From Pegoplata infirma (lineage: Eukaryota; Arthropoda; Insecta; Diptera; Anthomyiidae), in NCBI GenBank assembly GCA_963921195.1, contig OY992536.1:99695278-99759277 (forward strand): 64,000 bases of DNA, read 5' to 3'. A model generated the notes under the pieces. That model was not told where the DNA came from. It saw only the letters and a program-made list of their open reading frames with translations, and did no database searches. The translations under genes were made by a program, and so were the position numbers. Positions 24,099 to 35,449 of the stretch are shown here, in pieces; position 1 is the stretch's first letter, and every line of letters starts with the position of its first letter.

Positions 24099-24166
24099 AT
24101 GCTCGCCCTGCTTCCCCTACACTGTTAGACAACACGGGCCACCCTGCCCCCGATCACCAAACGCAG
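24099..24166 (+). CDS. Internal coding exon of the Gln-rich gene (predicted)
   Basis: A 68-base GC-rich island in very AT-rich DNA, bounded by an acceptor (CTATAG) and a donor (CAG then GTAAATACT). After two bases completing a codon from the previous exon, it reads ARPASPTLLDNTGHPAPDHQ plus TQ without a stop. It ends in phase 0. The terminal exon at 39781 also starts in phase 0 and is open from its first codon, so the two would join in frame. The Pro/Asp/His/Thr composition suggests a disordered linker. The join is inferred from splice signals and phase; transcript data would be needed to prove it. Another exon could lie in the 15.6-kb intron. Confidence 0.62.
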
Positions 24167-25403
24167 GTAAATACTCTTTCTTCTTTACGTTTTTCTTTTT
24201 CTGTTTTTTTTTTTGGTTTTTTGTTAAATAAAAAAATGCATTTAACTTGTTTTTATTATTTTGTTTTTTAAAAAAAATATACGTTATACTACCATAAAAA
24301 ACTCTCAAACTTCTTTTTTAAAAACTTAACTTATTAGAAGAAAAAAAAAACTCCACTCACTTTCTTTAGAAAAAAAGTACACTTTTTTTATAACTGTCTC
24401 TTTAAAAAATTACTTTACTACTATTACTACTACTACTACAACTTACTACCATGTACTACAACTCTGTCTTTTAAACTCAAAAAAAAAACTTAATCATGCA
24501 TATTAAATTGTTTAAAACTTGTTTGAATTTTGTTAAATTTCTTGTTTTTTTTTTGTTTCACTGTTAAAATATTTAATTTGGATAAACGTTTTGAAAACAA
24601 ATTTGGGAAAAACTCCTTAAAAAATTTTAAATGTTTAATTTCGTGTAAAAATTGATTTGATCTGGTTGGAACTGTTAAGAATTTATAACTGATTAGATCT
24701 TTTATATCCGAGATTTGTTTCCAATTTCGTGATCTAACAAGATTTGATCAGTAATTGTTTCTGATCAAAATTTGGGGAAAAAATCGGGCACTTAATTGAT
24801 CTGATCAGATGGATCTTACTATTTCAGATCATATTTAATCGATTTTTACACTGAAAGAAAACTTTGTAGTTGTTTTATTGAAAAATTTTAAAAAACACAC
24901 AAATTCATTTATGCTTAATTCATACATTTTGAACACATCCTTATTTTTGAGATCATCACTGTTAATTGCAATAAAAAATATTTTCATCTTAATACAAAAA
25001 AAAAAAAAATCATATTAAATATGTATATTATTAAAACGCGTTTAATTTTGCAATAAAATATTTTGAAAAAAATTACAAATTTGCAATATTTTTAATTGTG
25101 CAAATGTAATTAATTTAAACTCTATGTATAGCTAGCAACATTTTTTTTACCAAAGATTACAGTTAGATTTTTTATACATTGTTGTTTAAAAAAAGTATTA
25201 AAAACTCTAGTTAGAACACTTTTTAGTATTAAAATTTAGAAAGAAGACATTTCCAAATATAAAAAACATAATCTCACATTTCACTGATAAACCCACAAAA
25301 ACACCACTTTTCCAGATCATTGATTTCCCAGTTTAAGAAGTACATTTGAAAAAAGTTATTGCACTCAGATAATTTATCTGCGTGAAGTAATACGGCATTA
25401 GCG

Positions 25404-26195
25404 CACAGTGCCACATTTGGCCAATCTAGGACGACAAATATCCAATTTTAATTATATTGACTTGAAATTCGGTATAAATTTCGTTTTGACTTCGAAAATA
25501 ACATTGTGAAAAATATGGGAGGACGGTTAAGGGTCACGCCCAGTTTTTTAAAAATTTTGTAATTTTGGTTATAATTTCATTAAATTTGGTATATATACTC
25601 TCAATGACTGTATAAATAATACCACAAAAAAAAAGGGGCGGTCCGACAATTGCCATGCCCACTTTTTTAAAATATGTTTAAAAAATATGTAAAAACAAGG
25701 TTTACATATCGCCCCACTGTAGTCGGCGTCGCAGACGGTCGCAAAAGTTAGCCGTTGAAACAAGTACTATGGATATTGGTCAATATGTCGGAAAAGTCCG
25801 GCCACCAATAGGGACCAAAAACAAAAGTTCTATTCCATTAAAAAGAATAAATATATAATTTTCTTTTCAAAAATTTTTATATTGTTAAAAATTTAATAAA
25901 AAATAGAAAAATTGTTAAAAAAAATAGAGTGTAAAAATATATTTTTTTGATAAAAAAGTTACAACAATTTAAAATCGACTTAATCAATGCGAAATAATGA
26001 ACACTACTTACAGGATTTTACAAGATGCAACTTTATGCACCCACATCTTAATAACGAAGAGAGTTATCGTTTTTATATGAGTATTTCCGTGCTATTAGGA
26101 ATGTTGTATAATACATACAAACAAATCATAAAAATCGGGGAACTTTTTTTTTTTTTGATTTTTGTCGTGCTAGATTGGCCAAATGTGGCACTGTG
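25404..26195. mobile_element. DNA transposon remnant with ~37-bp TIRs
   Basis: The left terminus CACAGTGCCACATTTGGCCA, followed by ATCTAG, and its complement at the right end differ at only a base or two over 37 positions. They extend through the ACGACAAA block. The 792-bp interior has no transposase. No clear target duplication is seen. Confidence 0.8.
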
Positions 26196-26290
26196 CAGTG
26201 GAGCGAAATTTTTTGGAATTCCCTTCTACCGATCAGTGCAGCCAGTCTTCAAGACTTATTCCAAAGGTTGGGGATTTCACACGATTCTTA

Positions 26291-26671
26291 CACTAAGAAA
26301 ATTATGTCATTAACTGTTTGCAGGTTGTTTTAAAAATTAATAAAAGAAAAATCATTAATTTTATTATGGATTTCTTATTTTCTACTGTTTCTGTAGTTTA
26401 AAAAAAATAATTTACTGTCTTAAAACTGAATTTTCTGTTACATTCAATTTCGGCAGTAAACAATTTCTTCTTTCTTTTACTGTTTTTCAATACAAAATAA
26501 GTTAATATTCTCTAGTTTTTTAATGTTTTGGATAGTCATTAAATTAACATTAAAAATTGACTGTAATATGTTTTTATTTTAAATGAAAAAACAGTGGAAT
26601 GGTTTTTAAATAAAATTTCATTTGTTTTAAGTGAATATTCACTGGAATTTACCTACATAATTTTTTGAGTG
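26291..26671. mobile_element. 381-bp MITE, TA duplication
   Basis: Ends CACTAAGAAAATTATGTCA and CATAATTTTTTGAGTG are flanked by TA. The TIR agrees with family M1 (AAAATTATG). The interior is different, so this is a subfamily or a deletion relative. Confidence 0.8.
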
Positions 26672-26811
26672 TAGGATTCCAAAAAATATTTATTCTTCTT
26701 TTTTCCAAGCTCGAGCTTTTATTATTTTTATTATTTTTGGTATGCCAAATACGAATATCAAAAACTTTATAGTTTAAAATGATCAAATTTGGCTAAAATT
26801 AATTTTCTATG

Positions 26812-27045
26812 GGTGCTGTGGCTTACAATTAGTGGTGCTGTGGCTTAGTGGTGCTGTGGCTTAGTGGTTAGCGTGTTGGACTACTAGCCAGCAAGCCTGG
26901 GTTCGATTCCCGGCTCAGGCAGAACAAAATTTTTTCAGATATTTATTAGTTTCTATTTATAACTAATATTTATCGCAGCACCCTCCTTCGTTGATAAATA
27001 GCACTAAAACGTCAACGAAGTAAAATAATAAAATAATGGCTATTA
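26812..27045 (+). mobile_element. tRNA-derived SINE with triplicated 5' start
   Basis: A plus-strand tRNA-like head has A-box TGGCTTAGTGG (26857-26867) and B-box GGTTCGATTCC (26900-26910). The anticodon-type stem GTTGG/CCAGC and T-stem CTGGG/CCCGG can form, but the loop is 8 bases and the acceptor stem does not pair, so it is not a functional tRNA. The first 14 bases (GGTGCTGTGGCTTA) occur three times at 26812, 26834 and 26850. A body follows with an inverted CTTCGTTGA / TCAACGAAG pair and an AATAAAATAATGG-type end. Confidence 0.72.
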
Positions 27046-27344
27046 AACACAGCTTCAAAAATAATTCGCCAGATCAATAACAGATGGCGATGCAACAACT
27101 ATACTTAAAATTATTAACACGCGCAATTACAGTATTGCCATACTGAAGCCCTTCTATCTTTCAAATCTTTCATCTCTCTTCTATCCCCTTTCCAAAAGAA
27201 ACATCACGGTTACATTTGTAATTGATAGGCAGCATTGCCTGAGTGTTGTTTCTTTAAAAAAAAAAAAAAAAATAAAGTTTGTCTCAAGCTCTATGAAAAG
27301 ACCCATGGAAAAATCTTACGAGCATTTTTGTATTTTCTCAAGCT

Positions 27345-27710
27345 TTTTACCAATAACTTTTTTAGAAAAAATAGTACTTTTTTAGAAAAAATTGTACTTT
27401 CTTAGAAAAAATTGTACTTTCTTAGAAAAAACAGTACTTTTTTAAAAAAAGTAGCTTTTTTTGGAAAAATATAACTTTTTTAGAAAAGTGCTATATCACC
27501 TTTAAGAACAAACGTACTTTTTCAAGAAAAAAGTACTTATTTAGAAAAAATTTTACTTTTTTTCCTAAAAAATAAGAAAATAGAGTACATACTTTTTTAG
27601 AAAAAAGTACTTTTTAGGAAAACGAACTTTTTAGGAAAAAGTACTTTTTAGAAAAAAATACTTTTTAAAAAAAAATATTTTTTACTACTTTTTATAGAAA
27701 ATAAAGTACT
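27345..27710. repeat. Low-complexity AGTACTTTTTTAGAAAAA array, left block
   Basis: Degenerate units of about 14-20 bases with core GTACTTTTTTAGAAAAA. The same array continues beyond the inserted elements at 29735-30760 and also makes up 45236-46300. Confidence 0.7.
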
Positions 27711-28247
27711 GATTAATTTTTATTAAAAAATAAAAATTGTTTTATTCGACCTTTAAAATATTTTATTTTGAGGATGTTTATTCTGGCTAGAGGTCATTAT
27801 TTTCATTACTAATTAAAACTATGATATTCTCAAAGAATAATTTTCAAGAAAATTATTTTTCTCTTTTAAATTTATTTTGTTGGTATTTTTTTGCAAGACT
27901 TAATCGACACGTGTTTCGGAATTTGTCAGATTCCATTGTCAAGATTATTTAGCAAAAATAGAAACGATTTTCTACAAAGTAGCAAACGAGTCTAATGACA
28001 AATCGTTTGTGCACAATCTATAATATAAATACATATTCGCCTCTATTCACAATGGGAATTAGAAAGACGAAGAAATTGTACCATACTAATAAGGCAAAGA
28101 TTGTCAATAACCAACAAAAATATTTAAAACAATTTGGTTTTAATTAGTAAAGGAAATAATGACCTTGAGCCAGAATAAACATCCTCAAAATATAATATTT
28201 AAAGGTCGAATAAAACAATCTTTATTTTTTAATAAAAATTAATCAGA
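27711..28247. mobile_element. Foldback element, unit 1
   Basis: Outer arms TTATTCGACCTTTAAAATAT and GAGGATGTTTATTCTGGCTA at the left are repeated inverted at 28150-28247. The middle part (27810-28140) contains CGACACGTGTTTCGGAATTT, itself found inverted in the next unit. A diverged relative with the same AGGTC/GACC arms is at 47890-48190. Confidence 0.75.
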
Positions 28248-28682
28248 ATTTGAACATAATGGTTGGCACGCCATAGTGATGAATAACCTTAATATGGTAT
28301 TATTTCATTCACAACAACAAACAACATATTGTTGTAGTCCAATGGACTATCATATGTAAAATTGTTTTAAATATTTTTGCTGATTATTGACAATCGTTGC
28401 CTTATTAGTGTGGTACAATTTCTTCGTCTTTCTTATTCCCATTGTGAATAGAGCGAATATGTATTAATATTTTAGTTTGTGCACAAACTATTTGTCATCA
28501 GACTCGTTTGCTTTTTTGTAGTAAATCGTTTCTATTTTTGCTAAATAATTTTGACAATGGAATCTAACAAATTCCGAAACACGTGTCGATTAAGTCTTGC
28601 AAAAATGACCAACATAAATAAATTTAAAACAAAAAATAATTTTCTTGAAAATTATGCTATGAGAATATCATGGTTTTAATTA

Positions 28683-29681
28683 CACTGCGGAACACTTAAA
28701 AACAAACAATTTGGTTTAAAGCTTTTCATCTTAAGCCCTTTAATTCGCGGATTTCTTAATTTTTTTACGTTTTCGCGAAATTAACCCCTAAATTGGTCTC
28801 TGATAAAAATCTTGTATTTTGTGGATCATAAAGGTATTCATGACAGTACGAATAGTGAACAAAAAAATCTATGTTATATGGACCATCATGATGAAAATCG
28901 CGAAAACCCGTTTTTTTGTATATGGCAGCATCACTTTACGAGATGATTTAAGGCTCCATATTTTAGTATGTAATGTGGGAACCTTAAACAACAAACTGAC
29001 CAACAATTTGGCCAAAAAAGTTTCCATTTGCAAAAGTTATCTTGACAAAAACTATTATTTCAGTGTTTGCCATAAAATAATTATAGTTTTTGTTAAGATA
29101 ACTTTTGCAAATAAAAACTTTTGTGGACAAATTTTAAGTCAGTTCATTGTTTAAGGTTCCCACATTATATACTAAAAGATGGAGTCTTAAGTCATCTCGT
29201 AAAGTGATGCTGCCATATACAAAAAAACGGTTTTTCGTGATTTTCATCATGATGGTCCATATAACATAGATTTTTTTGTTCACTATTCGTACTGTCATGG
29301 ATACCTTTATGATCCACAAAATGCAAGTTTTTTATCAGAGACCAATTTAGGGGTTAATTTCGCGAAAACGTAAAAAAATTAAGAAATCCGCGAATTAAAG
29401 GGCTTAAGATGAAAAGCTTTAAACCAAATTTATATTAGAAATATTGCTAGAAGTGATATCTTTGTTTTTCATACCATAACATTTAAAAATCATTAGCTTT
29501 GGAAATTTTTTTGTTAAAAAAGTAGCTGAAAATCAGCCAATCTTTAATGACATTTTGCAAGAAAACTGTACCATACATCGAAAAACGGAGTACGCCATTC
29601 GATTCAGCATGTCCGAAATATATAGAAATGATGGTCGAACCTCTTGTTTTCTAAAATAGTGGTTAGTTTTGTCACGCAGTG
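28683..29681. mobile_element. CACTG-ended foldback transposon with TTA duplication
   Basis: It begins CACTGCGGAACAC and ends TGTCACGCAGTG. It is flanked by TTA on each side (28680-28682, 29682-29684), and the empty site TTAATTAGTAAAG exists in the neighbouring unit. CACT-type ends with a 3-base duplication are known for the CACTA (CMC) superfamily; assignment here is inference from ends alone. The first three quarters is a giant hairpin, and 29430-29681 is unique. No transposase. Confidence 0.82.
28709..29429. repeat. 721-bp near-perfect hairpin inside the CACTG element
   Basis: The arms are symmetric about 29069 and start ATTTGGTTTAAAGCTTTTCA. Long identical blocks (TTTACGTTTTCGCGAAATTA, CCATCATGATGAAAATC) recur inverted in the other arm. 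Two open frames on opposite strands are mirror copies of the same sequence and not genes. Confidence 0.92.
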
Positions 29682-29735
29682 TTAGTAAAGAAAATAATGA
29701 CCTCGAGCCAGAATAAACATCCTCAAAATAGAAAA

Positions 29736-30760
29736 TAAAGTTCTTTTAAAAAAAAAATAAAAATATTTTTTCTAAAAAACTACTTTTCTAAAAGAAAGTA
29801 ATTTTTTACTACTTTTTTTCGAAAAAAGTACTTTACTACTACTAAAAAAAGAGCTTTTTACTGATCAAGTAAAAAAAGAGCTTTTTTCTAATCAAGTACT
29901 TTTTTTAAAAAAAAGAATTTAAACTACTTTTTTAGAAAAAAAAGTAATTTTGTACTACTTTCTTAGAAAAAAGTACTTTTGCACTACTTATTTAGAAAAA
30001 AGTACTTTTGTACTAATTTAAAAAAAAAAGTAATTTTGTACTACTTTTCTAGAAAAAAGTAATTTTTTCCAAAATAAAAGCACTTTTGTATATTTTTTTT
30101 ATCAAAAAAAATATTTTTTTCTAAAAAAAAAGTACTAGAAAGTTTTTTTTTAGAAAAAAAATACTTTTTTCTAAAAAAAATATTTTTTTTCTAAAAACGT
30201 AGTGCTTAGAAAAAAATTTTATTTTTTTCCTAAAAAGCAAGAAAATAGAGTACTTTTTTAGAAAATAGAGTACCTTTTTTAGAAAATAGAGTACTTTTTT
30301 AGAAAAAAGTAATTTTTAGGAAAAAGTACTTTTTAGAAAAAAGTACTTTTTAGAAAAAGTACTACTACTACTTTTTAAAGAAAATAAAAAAAGTACTTTT
30401 TTTCCAAAAAAAAAGTACTTTCGTACTATTTTTTTTATAAAAAAAAATATTTTTTTCTAAAAAAAAAGTACTAGAAAGTACTTTTTAGAAAAAAAATTCT
30501 TTTTTTTTAAATACTTTTTTTCTAAAAACATAGTACAAAATTACTTTTTTTAGAAAAGGTACTTTTTTTAAAAGTACTTTTTATTTAGAAAAAAAGTAGT
30601 AAAAAATGTACTTGTTCAAAAACGTACTTTTTTTATAAAAATCCCTTTTTTTTTAATCCCTTTTTTTCTAAAAAGTACTTTTTGTCTAAAAAGTAAATTT
30701 CTTTTTTCAAAAAAGTACTTTCTTTCCAAAAAAAAGTACTTTTTTCTGCTTACATTATGC
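29736..30760. repeat. Low-complexity AGTACTTTTTTAGAAAAA array, right block
   Basis: Continuation of 27345-27710, with units such as CTACTTTTTTAGAAAAAAAA and AAAAGTACTTTT. No coding content. Confidence 0.7.
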
Positions 30761-31059
30761 ATTTAAATCAACAATTAGAAAAGACTTCTGTCTCTAAAAA
30801 GGCATAACATTAGAATGTCTTCTATGAAACGTAAAAATCTCTTACGTATTTCAATTTATTTAACGCTTTTTGGATTTCAATGTTACAGTTTCTAAGTGAA
30901 ACATCTCGACCAAAAATCATGGATTCTGTAAAATCATGGAAAAAACTCCTTGTCAAATTACTAGAATTAGTCCCATAGTCCAATTTGACCAATATTTGAC
31001 AGATTTCCTTGCTTTTTAAAAGAAAATTTTGATTGAAATTTAAATTTTTCTTGTCCAAA

Positions 31060-31400
31060 TTTCCAAGGTAATTTTACAAAAAAAAAACTAATTAAATCAC
31101 GAGAATTTTTGTAAAAATTTATTTTTTTTTATTTGTAAAAAGCTTGTAAAATTACAAAAAAGCTCATCAATTTTACTAGAAATTCTCGTAAAATAGGAGG
31201 TAGCAAAAAATCTAGAAAAGTCACGAGAATTCCTTGTTATTTTTATCTCGTCAAAAAAGTTTAAAATTTAGCTTGCAATTTTAAAAGCTTTTTACCATTA
31301 AAATTGTAATTTTTACAAGGAACTCTCGTAAAGCAGGAGGTAGCAAAAAATTATTTTACTAGGGTTTTTTTGGTTTTTTTTACAAAATTTTTTTTTTTTG
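31060..31400. repeat. Dispersed repeat with AGGAGGTAGCAAAAA
   Basis: The motif CTCGTAAAATAGGAGGTAGC and related AAGCTTGTAAAATTAC blocks match the interior of 11870-12310. Borders are not clear. Confidence 0.5.
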
Positions 31401-33009
31401 TGTAAAACTTACTTTTTGCTGGGATGATTTGCTATTAAAAGAAGCTGTGCTACCAAAAGCTCGATTTATTTTTGCTGGGTTTTAACTAAACCACTATTTA
31501 AGGGGTGTTTCTTGCTATCAAAAATGTTTGGTAAAACGAAACTTAAAACGGTATTTTAGCTAAAATACTGTGTTTTAAGAAGAGTTAGTTTTTTTAACGA
31601 ACAGTGGGTAATTCGGTTAAAAAAGCCAGTATATTAACTTTTTTCAAATGTACTTCATAGATTTTTCAAGGATTTAAAAAAAAAGATACTGAATATAAAA
31701 CTTACTTAATTTTATTTATAAACTTACTCTAATTTTTCTAAATTTTCCTTTTCACTATCATTAATTTCAATTCAATTTTTACATGATTTGCTTAATTTTT
31801 TTTTTTATATAAAACTTTTTATTTAATTATATTTTTTTTTTTTTGATAAAAAAAAAAAATTAAAACCTAAAACCAATTTACTTTTGAAAACAAAACTTTA
31901 AAAAAAACATCAAAGAAAACTGAAACATGCCACACAAAGCAGAGCGAAGTTTGTTATATTAATTTCCTTAAATCATACATTTTTTTGTTTAAAAAATCTT
32001 CATGTTCATTTAAAAAAAAAATAAATCACCAAAAAATAATTTTTTTAAATATAAATAGTATTTTTTTTTTGTAAATACATGCTAAAACTAGAATGAAATA
32101 GAAGCATTTTTTTTTAGTGTACTAATCAAATATATATAAATATATAGAAATGCTTAAGTATATGTATAATTTTAATTATTCCTTTTGACATTTTCAACAA
32201 TATAATAATCGTATATTTTAAATAGTACATTTAACAACAAAAAAAAAAAAAAACTTAATTTATTAAATTTAAATATTGGATGTAATAAATGGTGTATAAA
32301 AAAATTTCTATGTGATTCACTGTATGTGTAAAAAATATGTCTTTTTTAATTTTTGTCTATAGTTAAAAATTTTTTTATAATTTCCCATTTTTTTTTAATT
32401 TTGAATTTGCTTATTTTTCAAAAAATTTAGTTTTCAATGTGTTATATAAATTGCTAAATTATATTTATTGAGTTCAATTTTGTTGGTTTTTTTCCTTATT
32501 TTATGTTAAAAAAAAACTGAATATCCAAACACTAAATAAACCATATTCAAAACATTAAAATCAAACATTGAAACAACAAAAAAAAAATATATTTTTTTAA
32601 GAAAAATTAGAGAATTGAGTTTAAAATATTATTAAAAAATATTTTTTTTAATTTTTTTGATTAAATAAAAAGAAGTTAAATTTTTTTGTTTTATATATTT
32701 TATAAAAAATAAAACAAATAAAACTAATATTTAATAATCATAGTTTTGTTTAGAGTTCAAATATACAATATGACATATGTCATAAAAAAAGTTGCTAGTT
32801 CTACATACTTACATAAATAATTTTGAAAATATTTTTTTTTTAAATAACAATTCTACACAAGGTTGGTTATTCATGGTAAATTGTAACAACTTATACTTTT
32901 TTGAAATATGACATTTAACCGTTAATGCTCTAGTGGCATCCTTTATAGAACTTTAGACGATTATTATACACAAAATAGTCTTATTGGAAGCTGAAAAACT
33001 TGGCAACTC
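31401..33009. other. AT-rich intronic sequence, no gene seen
   Basis: Long A/T tracts, no TIR pair or coding periodicity. A short ATG frame at 31927 (MPHKAERSLLY) has slightly higher GC, but 11 codons without context cannot be called. Confidence 0.4.
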
Positions 33010-33039
33010 AGTCGCTACACAAAAAAATATTTTTTTTCT

Positions 33040-33130
33040 TTTATATTTATTTACAACTCATTTTTAATGAATTCAACCTAACCGAGAACTGGTAAAAATG
33101 ACCGTCGTTTCGTTGTAGCGAACCAAGGGT
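33040..33130 (-). mobile_element. SINE copy 2, body only
   Basis: Matches the body of the SINE at 10725-10925: ACAACTCATTTTTAATGAA, CCTAACCGAGAACTGG, ATGACCGTCG and CGTTGTAGCGAA. It stops before the tRNA head, where a CACTCAAAAC-type MITE-like sequence begins at about 33138, so the head has been lost. Confidence 0.75.
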
Positions 33131-33287
33131 TATGGTGCACTCAAAACAAAAACTGTAATGTTAGCAAAAAAAGCTTGTCAACCTACAAGAAAATTCTCTG
33201 ATTTTGAACCCACAATTTTTTTGGTAAAGTTAGCAAAAATGTTTTGCCAAAAATTAGTTAACTGAATTTTTTTTTTATTTCAACTTA

Positions 33288-33784
33288 CAAGGGAAGTCTC
33301 CCTGGTGTCACCCTCCGATCTTCATGAAATTTGGATATGTTGTTAAGAAAGAAAATTAATTCGACACGTATTTTTTTTAGCGGCCCAAACTCATTTTTAG
33401 GGGGGGTCGATTTGTATAGGGGGAAATTGACCGTTATTAGTTTTTTACGATTACGCCTATTTAAACAAAATTAATATGAGCATGTGTGGTTTCAGATTAA
33501 AGGTATTAAAAATACCTATCTCGTGGTGCCAACAACGGGCTAAAGAAGTAAATATTTTTCGACTTATTAACAAAAATGTCCTAAAATTTCGGTATTTTAC
33601 TCAATATAGCGAAAAGTTGTGCATGTTTGAACACGTTCTTAGCACATGTAGATATGTTTTCCAAAGACCTTTCATTTGGTATGTAACACGCTAAAAAAAA
33701 TACGTGTCCCTTTATTTTTTCTGATCTACAAAATAAAACCAATTCCATAAAGATCCGCGGGTGACACTAGGGAGACTTCCCTTG
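33288..33784. mobile_element. 497-bp element with CAAGGGAAG TIRs and TTA duplication
   Basis: The left end CAAGGGAAGTCTCCCTGGTG and its complement at the right (CTAGGGAGACTTCCCTTG) are flanked by TTA. Fragments of the same terminus are at about 745-765 and 62909. No transposase frame. Confidence 0.85.
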
Positions 33785-34350
33785 TTAGTTCATACACATT
33801 TGGGGACCCCATTGGGTTCGGACCCGATAGGTCCAGACCCCTATGGGCCTAGACCTACTTGGGTTCCTTAAAAATCGTCATAGTTTTTGATCCAAAATTT
33901 GTGTCCGTTTCGCTCTAACTTGCTTAGTTTTTGAGATACATGATTTTAGGGGACCACCGGGGTTTTGAGAATTACAAAACTCGATAACTTCAAAAATATT
34001 ACTCGGAGACCGTTTGTTCTACGTGTTGAGAGCTACAAATATGCTTTTGGACTTTTTGTTGTGTCGGCAATATTTACCGAGATATGAGCATTTTAAAATT
34101 TTCGGGAATGCTAACTTTTTTGGATCCAAAGTTAGGACCCATTTTAGGGGACCACCGGGGTTTTGAGAATTACAAAACTCGATAACTTCAGAAATATTAC
34201 TCGGAGACCGAGAACCAAAAATGGCCTCCATTTTACTCTATCTGGATTAGTTTCCGAGATAGCGCCATTTTAAGTTTTCTGAAAATAAAAAAAAACTTAC
34301 CATTTTTTTTGCTAATATTAGCAAAAAAGCTTGTAAAAATTTGCAAATTT
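33785..34350. repeat. Diverged dispersed repeat
   Basis: A block with GGGGACCACCGGGGTTTTGA and ACTCGATAACTTCA occurs twice in direct orientation (about 33950-34020 and 34145-34212). 34037-34145 matches 9220-9360. No coding pattern. Confidence 0.55.
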
Positions 34351-34639
34351 CAGTTGCTGAGAATTTGCTGTAGAAAAAAAAATAAAAAAATTCTTTAGAA
34401 AATATCTCAGATTTTGACACATTACCCAGGCAGAAATTGATGATGGTACAAAAAATAAAGCACTTTGAAAGTACTATTGTCCAAACACTCTAAAGACGCT
34501 TTGTTTAACCAACTCAAAAGTGCTTTTAGAGCACCTTTTTACGAATTAAGCAAAAATCATGACGTTTTGGAAACGCTTGTACCACCATCTAGAGTACTTC
34601 TAAAATGCTTTGATGATTGTATTTTTCTGTCTGGGTATT

Positions 34640-35310
34640 TTAGATTCTGAAAAATTTTTACAACACAAAACGTCTTAGATTCTGGTTCTAAGAAATTTTT
34701 CCAAGATTCTAACATATTTTTCCCCCATAAAAAAAGTCTTAGTCTATGAGACATTTATCCTGTAGAAAAATTCTGAGACAAAAGTCTTTGAAACATTTTT
34801 TTTATAAAAAAGTCTAAGATTCTGATACCTTTTTCCTAAAGAAAAAGTTTTAGATTCTGAGACAAAAAGTTTCAGACTCTGACACAAAGACTAAAGTCAT
34901 TGAAGAAAATTGTACCTACAGAAAAAGTCTCAGATTCTGAGACATTTTTTATATAGAAAAGTCTCAGATTCTGCGACATTTTTCCTATAGAAAACTCTTA
35001 GATTCTAAGACATTTTTCTATAGAAAAATCTTAGATTCTGAGACATTTTTCCCATAGAAAAAGTCTCAGATTCTGAGGCATTTTTTTTTTTTTAGAAAAA
35101 AAAAACTCAGATTCTGAGACATTTTTCCTATAGAAAAAGTTTCAGATTCTGACACTTGTTTTCTATAGAAAATGTCTTAGACAATGTCTGAGACATTTAG
35201 TCCAATAGAAAAAGTCTCAGATTCTGAGACAAAAAATCTCAGATTCTGACACATTCTTTCTATAGAAAAAGTCTCTGATTCTGTAACATTTTTCATATAG
35301 AGCACTTGTA
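34640..35310. repeat. Degenerate ~36-base tandem array
   Basis: About fifteen units of the form GTCTCAGATTCTGAGACATT then TTTCCTATAGAAAAA. Each unit contains the small palindrome CTCAGATTCTGAG. The same family occurs at 4430-5140. Confidence 0.8.
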
Positions 35311-35449
35311 AATAACAAGAAAAAAGTTTAGTTTTTTTTTCAAAAATTGGTCCTTGTAGGCATGGTTAAATATTAAATAATTCATAATTTTTTGCCCGAG
35401 TATCTTTATTTAATTAATTATGCAAATTAACCAATCACACTGATGCCTT

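Larger units (their letters stand above)
28355..29735. mobile_element. Foldback element, unit 2, interrupted
   Basis: 28360-28680 is the inverted copy of 27810-28135 (for example AAATTCCGAAACACGTGTCG). The terminal arm appears only after the insert, at 29685-29735 (GAAAATAATGACCTCGAGCC). The insertion point falls within TTAATTAGTAAAG, which is intact in unit 1 at about 28141. Confidence 0.72.

Noticed and set aside
26850..26923. A functional tRNA gene
   Set aside because: A and B boxes are good, but the acceptor stem does not pair and the anticodon loop has eight bases; the SINE explanation fits better.
28819..29319. Two similar open frames on opposite strands
   Set aside because: They are mirror copies created by the palindrome, not two genes.
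31927..31962. Short frame MPHKAERSLLY as a small exon
   Set aside because: Too short and without splice signals or a conserved context.
34640..35310. A CRISPR-like array because of regular palindromic units
   Set aside because: Spacers are themselves copies of one A/T-rich motif, and the DNA is eukaryotic.
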